This document shows positions 6,430-12,360 of a DNA stretch of 16,369 nucleotides, piece after piece (within the stretch, counting starts at the first letter, position 1; the number at the start of each line of letters is the position of its first letter). The notes under the pieces are model-generated. The model was given only the letters and a program-made list of their open reading frames with translations. It made no database searches and was not told the origin of the DNA. Both the position numbers and the translations under genes were made by a program. The stretch is from assembly GCA_022360105.1 (NCBI GenBank), contig JAKSDL010000364.1, positions 1 to 16,369 of the forward strand, in the 5' to 3' direction. This DNA comes from Pseudomonadota bacterium (GTDB lineage: Bacteria > SAR324 > XYD2-FULL-50-16 > JAHJRI01).

Positions 6430-7293
6430 ATGGTTATTGTAGTGAAAGAAAAAAAGCGTCCGAAGTTCGATAAGGAGCAGATCTTCAACATTTTGATCAG
6501 AGAAATCAAAGACCATTCCATAGCCACTGATAGCAGGATAACCTCTATTTTCCGCTTTGACGAAAGAACTTATGAAGAAGATGGCATTATTGGCACCACG
6601 TTGAATTATACGCCGGATAATCATCCTCAAAGAGGGACAAAGAAAAAATGGAAAGAGATTTTTCGTGACCCTTTTGCAGGATTCGATCAACAGCCTAATT
6701 TTACTTTGGCTGAAGCTTATTTTGTCTGGTCGGACAAAATAGGCAGATTTAAATCAATTTTACTTTTTTCCAACAACAAGTTTTTCAGAAATCACCCATA
6801 CAATCATCCCGACGACATAAAATGGTGCAAGGAAATGCTTGGTTATCTTTGGAAAAGATCAATGATTCGGAATGGTTTTGATTTTGATACTGTACCGTTG
6901 CCCACAATAGATTGCTATTCATTAAACATTCACAGTGTTTACAATTCAATTCCAATATGGGAGTTATGCCATAGCATCCTTTGCGACGATGCTTATTCGA
7001 CGCTGTTTATAAAACTTCATAGCAAGTATCCCAGCCACCGGATCGAGGCTATTGCCGATCTTGCAGAATTCAACAACCAAGGGACAGAAAGAGTTTTTAA
7101 GCGGCTCCTACTAAATGAAAAGGATGAATCTGTAATGGATGCTTTGTTGGACGCCATGGAAAAATTAAAACAGAGTGCTTATTACCGGAGCTTCTTAGCT
7201 GACTGGATAGATGGATGCCGTTCCAACGACTATTCGGATTTACCAGACGGAATTGATCGCTGGGAAGAGATTTTGCACAAATTCGATAGATAG
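6430..7293 (+). CDS. Hypothetical protein with HEAT-like C-terminus
   Basis: 287 residues from ATG 6430; no strong ribosome site precedes it. There is no signal peptide. Residues about 1-190 form an unrecognised domain rich in aromatic and charged residues (for example YFVWSDKIGRFKSILLF). Residues about 205-250 look like paired helices of HEAT/Armadillo type (RIEAIADLAEF, TERVFKRLLL, ESVMDALLDAMEKL), the kind of alpha-solenoid used to contact other proteins. The tail is acidic and Trp-containing (DGIDRWEEILHKF). The next gene follows after 43 bases on the same strand, so the two may share a transcript. Family unknown; a role in protein binding is inferred from the helical repeats only. Confidence 0.7.
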   Translation: MVIVVKEKKRPKFDKEQIFNILIREIKDHSIATDSRITSIFRFDERTYEEDGIIGTTLNYTPDNHPQRGTKKKWKEIFRDPFAGFDQQPNFTLAEAYFVWSDKIGRFKSILLFSNNKFFRNHPYNHPDDIKWCKEMLGYLWKRSMIRNGFDFDTVPLPTIDCYSLNIHSVYNSIPIWELCHSILCDDAYSTLFIKLHSKYPSHRIEAIADLAEFNNQGTERVFKRLLLNEKDESVMDALLDAMEKLKQSAYYRSFLADWIDGCRSNDYSDLPDGIDRWEEILHKFDR

Positions 7294-7336
7294 ATTTTTA
7301 ACACTCCCTTGTGGATGATTTCTTGCTGGTGAACAA

Positions 7337-8098
7337 ATGAGGTCGGAGAAAAAACAAATCGCAACCAAGGATGCTGTAAACGCACTTGATGTCCAATTTT
7401 GGCTCAGTGTTCCTTATGACGATGCTGTTTGGGCACAGGTGAAAGAGGTCTTTTTTGAAGACGAGTTTGATGAGGGTGAAGATGCGTGGATACGGATTCG
7501 TGATGCGTCCAAACATGTGAAGAAGTTCGTGACAAGTTACCTTGCCCAGGAGCATTTGTCTGTGCAGGGAGGGTTTATGATTTGGACAGAAGGGAAGCTA
7601 TGGAATAACTACTTTGTCGATAAAGTATCGATGACCATGAATTGGTTTCACGCCCTTGAGACACTCCTGTTGAATCAGCAGAAGGCAGTCAATACCTGGG
7701 TATGGGAGGAATCGGACTTAGTGCTTCAACGAGACGATATGAAGCTATTGATGTATGAAGACCTTGATTGGCGCGAGGATTTTTGTCCGCCGGTGATCGT
7801 CAGTCTCTTGGATTTGAGCCGCCAGATGGTAGCAGAAGGTTTGGCCTTTGTGGAGTGGGTTCAGGCAATCCACACAGAAATCACCTCATTACACTCGAAA
7901 GACACCTTACAGCAAGTCAATTTGGCTCGTCGGGAGAGACTCTCACCAGGAAGGAGCATAACTACAGCTAAGAACACAACCACGGCCTTGAAAAATCCGC
8001 CTGCTTTTTCAGATATAGAGAAGTTAGGCATGATTCTCAAGAGTCTTCCCATAAGTTTTATCGAAACCATTCAACGAGTGGCCAAATTAGTGAAGTAA
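7337..8098 (+). CDS. Hypothetical acidic cytosolic protein
   Basis: 253 residues from ATG 7337, 43 bases after the preceding gene. The middle is rich in Trp and acidic residues (FEDEFDEGEDAWIRI, WFHALETLL, VNTWVWEESDLVLQ, LDWREDFCPPVIVSLLDL), followed by a helix ending FVEWVQAIHTEI. The last 60 residues are more basic and may be flexible (SLHSKDTLQQVNLARRERLS onward), finishing in a short helix. No catalytic motif, signal peptide or membrane segment is visible. The pattern of a Trp-rich acidic core in a small cytosolic protein is common among uncharacterised immunity-like families, but I cannot name one. A 67-residue open frame in another phase inside it is a shadow. Confidence 0.7.
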   Translation: MRSEKKQIATKDAVNALDVQFWLSVPYDDAVWAQVKEVFFEDEFDEGEDAWIRIRDASKHVKKFVTSYLAQEHLSVQGGFMIWTEGKLWNNYFVDKVSMTMNWFHALETLLLNQQKAVNTWVWEESDLVLQRDDMKLLMYEDLDWREDFCPPVIVSLLDLSRQMVAEGLAFVEWVQAIHTEITSLHSKDTLQQVNLARRERLSPGRSITTAKNTTTALKNPPAFSDIEKLGMILKSLPISFIETIQRVAKLVK

Positions 8099-8183
8099 GG
8101 AATCAGCATTAGTCTGCAAGTCAAATTGCCAATTTGGGTTGCTGTTTGCTGAAGATACAACAGTAAATGTTTGTTATAAGACC

Positions 8184-8657
8184 ATGAACAAGTATCGTAT
8201 TACTAAATACAATCCGAAAAATCGTGATTCTTACGGGAGATATCTAGCTGATGATTGGACATCATATTCCGATATTGGGCGCACCTTCGCTGGAGTATTA
8301 CTTACTGAATCACAGTATCTTATGGTTGAAAATGCTTATCTAGATGCTGTTGCGTGTTTTCTTGAGGAATCCGGCATCCTGGAAATGGCTGTGACATTTC
8401 ACTCCAGTGAGATTTCGAAACCGAAAAATTATCATTTGAATGAGCTAATCCAAGCTAGTGAGATTCGACTCGTAGTAAAATCTCTTTTACGAGAGGAATA
8501 TTGGTGCCGACTGCAGGCTAAAGATGGCTCTTACATCCATGTGGGATACGATTATTACCTGTATCTGGGATCGCCAAAAGAGTCTTCTGTTTGGAAAAAG
8601 CTGGCTACCGATAAAATGTTGTTCGTGGAAGAGTGTAAGTCGCCATACCAGGATTGA
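8184..8657 (+). CDS. Conserved-looking hypothetical protein, immunity-like context
   Basis: 157 residues from ATG 8184. The frame extends to TTG 8139, but the homology-like start MNKYRITKYNPKNRDSYGRY makes the ATG the better choice; neither has a clear ribosome site. The N-terminal pattern YRITKYNP followed by DDWTSYSDIG is one I associate with an uncharacterised family of small bacterial proteins often met near polymorphic toxin genes, though I cannot give it a name with certainty. Later landmarks are LLREEYWCRL, a HVGYDYYLYLGS strand pair and a C-terminal FVEECKSPY. No nuclease or hydrolase motif is visible. Cytosolic. Same strand and spacing as its neighbours, so it is probably part of the same gene row. 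Confidence 0.75.
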   Translation: MNKYRITKYNPKNRDSYGRYLADDWTSYSDIGRTFAGVLLTESQYLMVENAYLDAVACFLEESGILEMAVTFHSSEISKPKNYHLNELIQASEIRLVVKSLLREEYWCRLQAKDGSYIHVGYDYYLYLGSPKESSVWKKLATDKMLFVEECKSPYQD

Positions 8658-8747
8658 CCGTCCAGAGCAAACGATAACATCTTGAGAGGATTCAGAGCAG
8701 AAACAAATAGTGGGTAAATCATCACATTGGTTGATTTGATAACAAAC

Positions 8748-8766
8748 AAGGGAGAGCAACGGTTTG
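8748..8766 (+). promoter_or_regulatory. Ribosome binding site that decides a TTG start
   Basis: AAGGGAGAG (8748-8756) ends 7 bases before TTG 8764. This is good Shine-Dalgarno spacing. No ATG or GTG fits the conserved protein start, so the site supports TTG as start of the endonuclease V gene. Confidence 0.65.
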
Positions 8767-9267
8767 ATATTAGTAACAGATGTCTATTACGAAGGCAGTA
8801 ATGCAGTGGCAGCCGGATTGTTGTTCAAAGACTGGAACAAGGACAGGGTTGAAAGAGAGTTGATTAAAAATATTCAAAATGTGGCAGCCTACGAACCGGG
8901 CGCTTTTTATAAAAGGGAACTACCCTGTATCCTCTCATTGTTGAATGAGATAGAAAACAACCTGGACATGATTGTGATTGATGGTTGTGTCACCCTCGGG
9001 GAGGATAAAAAAGGCGGTCTTGGCATGCACCTTTACAACGCAATAAACAGGGAAGTACCCGTGATCGGCGTTGCCAAGTCGGAATTCACCGGCACCCCCC
9101 CGGAATGCAGGATTTTCAGAGGAAAAAGCAGGAATCCTCTTTACGTAACGTCAGTTGGAATCCCCCTTGAGCGAGCAAAAAACCATATTTTAAGCATGCA
9201 TGGAGAAAATCGACTCCCGACCTTGCTTAAGCAAGTGGATCGCCTTTGCAGGGGAACCACCGATTGA
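8764..9267 (+). CDS. Divergent endonuclease V
   Basis: 167 residues from TTG 8764. Alignment by eye to Nfi/endonuclease V shows the family in order: TDV with Asp6 (first catalytic Asp), AVAAGLL, YEPGAFYKRELP with Glu52 (catalytic Glu), MIVIDG with Asp73 (third metal ligand), GLGMHL, IGVAKS with Lys105, RNPLYVTSVG and a final ENRLPTLLKQVDRL. Endonuclease V cuts the second phosphodiester 3' of deoxyinosine in DNA, and some homologues act on inosine in RNA. Oddities: the N-terminal 30 or so residues of E. coli Nfi are missing; the base-recognition PYIP wedge is AYEP; the usual DGHGxxHPRRLG loop reads DGCVTLGEDKKGGLG; and the GH of VGHR/TGHR is gone. The metal-binding core is therefore kept while substrate-contact loops have changed. 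Specificity for inosine is doubtful. Confidence 0.85.
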   Translation: MILVTDVYYEGSNAVAAGLLFKDWNKDRVERELIKNIQNVAAYEPGAFYKRELPCILSLLNEIENNLDMIVIDGCVTLGEDKKGGLGMHLYNAINREVPVIGVAKSEFTGTPPECRIFRGKSRNPLYVTSVGIPLERAKNHILSMHGENRLPTLLKQVDRLCRGTTD

Positions 9268-9344
9268 TACTTTCACCGGTCTTAACAACACAGGAAAGTC
9301 ATTCACACGAAAAGTATATGATATGAGATAGAGATTCTCTTATA

Positions 9345-9360
9345 CCCGGTAGCCGATAAC
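9345..9360. repeat. Half-site related to the 6200-6322 element
   Basis: CCGGTAGCCGATAAC here resembles CCGGTAGCTAATAAC at 6308-6322, the right arm of the inverted-repeat element, with about 13 of 16 positions alike. It lies between two convergent genes. It may be a solo or decayed copy. Confidence 0.3.
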
Positions 9361-9418
9361 TGGTAACACGGTCAAAACCGGAACAAAAGGCCGTGGCTGT
9401 GAACCAAGGAAAGCCAAC

Positions 9419-10216
9419 CTAAGCCTTAAGATATGTATCTATATTATACTTCTTCATAAAATCCTTAATTTCCTCGCTGTTATTGTCTTTGATAATAGCA
9501 TAAAAAACGTCAATTACTTCCTTCGTATAATTATATATTTCGACCAGTTTATTGATGGTTTCAGCATTTGTTTCTGATTTTAAAGCTTCCCCGAGGCGAA
9601 CAACTTCTCCTTCCAATTTCATAATAGTTTCAAAAAGATCCCCTTGGTCTTTGACCTCCTCGACTTTTTCATGATCAATACGAATGTACTCGGGAAACAT
9701 ACAATCATTGACTAACCTGCCAATGCCGGACCCACATTCGCATAACAGGTTTGGTTCACCTTCTCCGGACCCGCAACATCCTATCCAACGGCTCTCAGCA
9801 GGAGAGCGATCCAAATAAATATCTTCTTTAATATTAAGAATATAATCACCCCAGGGGGTGTTAAAGAAAAATCCTTTTTCAACAAAGTCTTTTTGGTTTA
9901 ATGTGTTCAATCGACTGTCATAATTTTCAACAATTATTTTTTTAATAAACGGCGTAATAGTCCTTTTGCACTCCTTGCAAATCAAGAAATAGTATTTGCT
10001 TGCATCTTCCGAAATTTCTACGAATCCCTTTTTAATTTTATTAGCAACAAGCTTTTTAGCATTCATTACTGCACTTTCATGTGAATCAAACTTCTTGATA
10101 GTTCTTTGGCCAGTGGTTCCGGATTTCCCGGAATGGATGGTATACGAACAATCTAAAACTTCAATTTGCCAGAAATTAGAAGTTTTTTTATCTTTTCGCT
10201 CAAAATATTTTTTCAT
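9419..10216 (-). CDS. WGR-domain protein with Cys-rich zinc-binding module
   Basis: 265 residues from the ATG at 10216. The frame extends 13 codons further, but MKKYFERKDKKTSNFWQIEV is the usual WGR start and GAAGGA lies just upstream. Residues 1-70 are a WGR domain (NFWQIEV, YTIHSGKSGTTGQ, then a helix with AKKLVANKIKKG); in PARP and related proteins WGR domains bind nucleic acid ends. The WGR signature itself is changed to SGKSG. Residues 78-180 hold CKEC (Cys80, Cys83), GCCGSGEGEPNLLCECG (Cys147, 148, 159, 161) and Cys172, a probable zinc site. The C-terminal 80 residues are helical. The start overlaps the upstream gene by 17 bases, so translation is probably coupled. Function unknown; nucleic acid or protein binding is inferred. 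Confidence 0.8.
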   Translation of the reverse strand: MKKYFERKDKKTSNFWQIEVLDCSYTIHSGKSGTTGQRTIKKFDSHESAVMNAKKLVANKIKKGFVEISEDASKYYFLICKECKRTITPFIKKIIVENYDSRLNTLNQKDFVEKGFFFNTPWGDYILNIKEDIYLDRSPAESRWIGCCGSGEGEPNLLCECGSGIGRLVNDCMFPEYIRIDHEKVEEVKDQGDLFETIMKLEGEVVRLGEALKSETNAETINKLVEIYNYTKEVIDVFYAIIKDNNSEEIKDFMKKYNIDTYLKA

Positions 10217-10673
10217 TATTCCTTCTTTCTTTATACTCTGATGCAAACACATCATCGACAGGTTTCACTATGTTAACAGGTCCTAACTCCTGTTCTTCGA
10301 CGGGTAATTCAACATCAAACTCCATGAAAACGGAATTTGCGTCGTCTGCCAGGTATGCTTTACCTTTATTCCAGACAATACACCAGAAAGGAGCATTTGT
10401 CGGTCCATGACGTGTGCCATCTACAATAGTTTTACATTGAAACGATGTTGACAGCTTGTTTGCAAGCTTCATCGCTTCCCAATATTCATCTACCTGATAG
10501 AAAAATGTGAAATCCAGTAGAAATGGAAATTCACTGGGATTGCATTGCCGGTCAATACAGATATCGTAGTCGGGATCCAATTCTCCCCAATGAATCCTCC
10601 TTTCCGGGTAAAGCGACTTTAAGATAGTTTCCAGCCTGGAAATGCTGTTTTTTGCAGAAAAACCGATCCACAT
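10200..10673 (-). CDS. Hypothetical cytosolic protein upstream of the WGR gene
   Basis: 157 residues from the ATG at 10673, which lacks an obvious ribosome site. No signal peptide or membrane helix. The core reads IHWGELDPDYDI, FPFLLDFTFFYQV, then a helix with MKLANKLS, and GTRHGPTNAPFWCIVWNKGKAYLADD, ending in an acidic tail and the basic YKERRNNEKIF. The strand-turn pattern around PFWCIVWNKGKAYLADD is reminiscent of small immunity-type proteins, but I cannot assign a family. It is first in a two-gene minus-strand operon and overlaps the WGR gene by 17 bases, implying joint expression and perhaps a complex. Confidence 0.7.
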   Translation of the reverse strand: MWIGFSAKNSISRLETILKSLYPERRIHWGELDPDYDICIDRQCNPSEFPFLLDFTFFYQVDEYWEAMKLANKLSTSFQCKTIVDGTRHGPTNAPFWCIVWNKGKAYLADDANSVFMEFDVELPVEEQELGPVNIVKPVDDVFASEYKERRNNEKIF

Positions 10674-10992
10674 TATGTGTTTTGTCTTTTGGAGTTAAAA
10701 CAGATCATCTTGGACGAAGTCATCTTTGGATTTTTGAAAATTTCTGATCTATACTATTGATATAATTATAGTAAGATTATATTATATACTTGATTAACTA
10801 TTAATGAAAACTGATTGTCAATGGTTGACATTCTTTTCCGGAATGCTTTTTAACCACGATAATCCTTATTGATGATTTATCAATTGGCATAAAGCTTCGT
10901 AGGGGTGGCACAGCAGTAGCCAGCGATGTTTTCTACCGGCAATTCATAAATTGATTTATAGAATTCGCTGCGATTAATTGCTAAACAGAAAA
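10674..10992. other. Divergent intergenic region
   Basis: About 320 bases between two divergently oriented genes. It is strongly AT-rich around 10740-10800, where a good promoter match is found, and more mixed after 10850. A 22-codon open frame from ATG 10804 has no ribosome site. No other feature is visible. Confidence 0.5.
10757..10785 (+). promoter_or_regulatory. Candidate sigma-70-type promoter
   Basis: TTGATA (10757-10762), a 17-base spacer and TATTAT (10780-10785) match the -35/-10 consensus well. It would transcribe the two-unit DUF7710-like gene, whose ATG is about 200 bases downstream. The region is AT-rich, so a chance match is possible. Confidence 0.4.
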
Positions 10993-11616
10993 ATGAATCA
11001 TATCTGGTCTTTCAATTGCGACAAAAATCCTTGTCCTGCAGGCTTATTCAGCTCCAAATCTGATTTGGCAGTCTGGATAAAAGCACATCAACTGACAGGC
11101 TATTTAGCCTTATACCCGGTTGACATCAGTGTCTATGATTGGGCTTTAGAGCATCACAACTTCAAGATTAACAAAGAAGAGTATAAAAGCCCGAAATTCA
11201 TTCAAACATTTTCTTCTGCCAGTCAAGTGCACTATCACTATGAGGCCGGCATCTGCCGTCCTGGGCATGACGAAGAAGTGGTTCAACATCAATCATTCAA
11301 CCCCGGGCAACTCTGGGTGTTTCTCGGAATTGACAGTGATTTCCCTGCTGCAGTTTTCAGCGAACGTGACAAAGCAGAATCTTGGATAAACCGGTATAAA
11401 CTAAACGGGAATGTAATACTTTACCCAGTGGACATAACCCTTTATGACCGGGCAATACAAAACAATTACATTTCCGGTGATAATCCGGAAGTATCGACAA
11501 AGGAGTTTATCAGCAACTACACTCCGGATCGCTTAAAACAGTTGGTATATCAAGAAGGAATATTAAAAGGCCACATTCAACACGATGGCAAAAGACAAAA
11601 TTACTTTACCGTGTAG
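10993..11616 (+). CDS. Tandem DUF7710-like two-domain protein
   Basis: 207 residues from ATG 10993 (a TTG at 10978 is an alternative; neither has a strong ribosome site). The protein is a full internal duplication. Unit 1 (residues 4-92): IWSFNCDKNPCPAGLFSSK, then a helix AVWIKAHQLTG, LALYPVDISVYDWALEHHNF, then a tail SPKFIQTFS... and EAGICRPGH. Unit 2 (107-195): LWVFLGIDSDFPAAVFSER, AESWINRYKLNG, VILYPVDITLYDRAIQNNYI, TKEFISNYT... and QEGILKGH. The WxF...FPxxVFS...WIxxxxLxGxLxxYPVDxxxYDxAI pattern is that of small DUF7710-type proteins, normally a single copy and of unknown function; the name is from memory. Cytosolic, no catalytic motif. It is convergent with the next gene, with only 11 bases between. 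Confidence 0.8.
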   Translation: MNHIWSFNCDKNPCPAGLFSSKSDLAVWIKAHQLTGYLALYPVDISVYDWALEHHNFKINKEEYKSPKFIQTFSSASQVHYHYEAGICRPGHDEEVVQHQSFNPGQLWVFLGIDSDFPAAVFSERDKAESWINRYKLNGNVILYPVDITLYDRAIQNNYISGDNPEVSTKEFISNYTPDRLKQLVYQEGILKGHIQHDGKRQNYFTV

Positions 11617-11627
11617 TCTTTGGTTGG

Positions 11628-12344
11628 TTATGCAGGAGACTGAAGGTGATTGTAATGGATTGTGATTCCAAACCTTCTGCCAATCGCCCTTACCAACAAT
11701 AAGTACTCCTTTAGTTCGGACTGCGAATAAGGCTTAATCCCGGATATGTCTTGATATTTCCTGTTGTTGCTTTCAATAATGGTGTTAAACCAATCCTTAT
11801 ATCTTCCGATGAGTAGATGCTTCCGCTCTGCAACGGAAAGTTCATTCCAAATTCTTTTGCCTTTTGTGATATTGTACTCTCCTCCACACAGATATTTCCA
11901 ATCTATATAGTCATCCGCCACGTAATTAATACCTTTCAGATCATTTACATTGTCAGGAATATGCGATTTTATTTTCAGAATTGTCGCTTTCACCGGTAAC
12001 TCGCATTGTGTGCCGGCAGCCAATTTCTGCTGAAAACGTTCTTTCTCCGTATTGTCTGCAAAACAGAGTTGAAGATTTATCAGGCCATACTGGTAATTCA
12101 GTCCGCACTTCTCACAATCCCAGTCTTCATGAATCAAAGCAATGTTTGTGTCATCTGCGGGTGGTTCGAGTTCGGCATAATCATCCAAACCATCGATAGT
12201 AATTTGATCGCCTTCTGAAAACTGTCGATTGGATTGAAAAATATCTGCGTCGGTTAATCTCGTTTCAAAAATCGTCTCTACATGCAGATGGTTGCAGAGG
12301 CAGCAACTGAATCCCCTGCCTTTCAGATAATCCCAGAATCCCAT
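11628..12344 (-). CDS. Zinc-ribbon-like hypothetical protein
   Basis: 238 residues from the ATG at 12344. Near the N-terminus, FSCCLCNH gives Cys14, Cys15 and Cys17, and DWDCEKCGL gives Cys77 and Cys80; two CxxC-type pairs about 60 residues apart suggest one zinc-binding fold. Residues 40-75 between them are acidic, and residues 85-135 are strand-rich. The C-terminal 100 residues are helical with WKYLCGGEYNITKGKRIWNELSV split over two helices and a basic end. No catalytic motif is visible. It starts 16 bases after the stop of the ankyrin gene on the same strand, with AGGATG about 12 bases before the ATG, so the two form an operon. Function unknown. Confidence 0.75.
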   Translation of the reverse strand: MGFWDYLKGRGFSCCLCNHLHVETIFETRLTDADIFQSNRQFSEGDQITIDGLDDYAELEPPADDTNIALIHEDWDCEKCGLNYQYGLINLQLCFADNTEKERFQQKLAAGTQCELPVKATILKIKSHIPDNVNDLKGINYVADDYIDWKYLCGGEYNITKGKRIWNELSVAERKHLLIGRYKDWFNTIIESNNRKYQDISGIKPYSQSELKEYLLLVRAIGRRFGITIHYNHLQSPA

Positions 12345-12360
12345 AGTTGTTTTTTACATC

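Noticed and set aside
10804..10872. 22-codon open frame MKTDCQWLTF... in the divergent intergenic region
   Set aside because: No ribosome site, no recognisable product, and length expected by chance.
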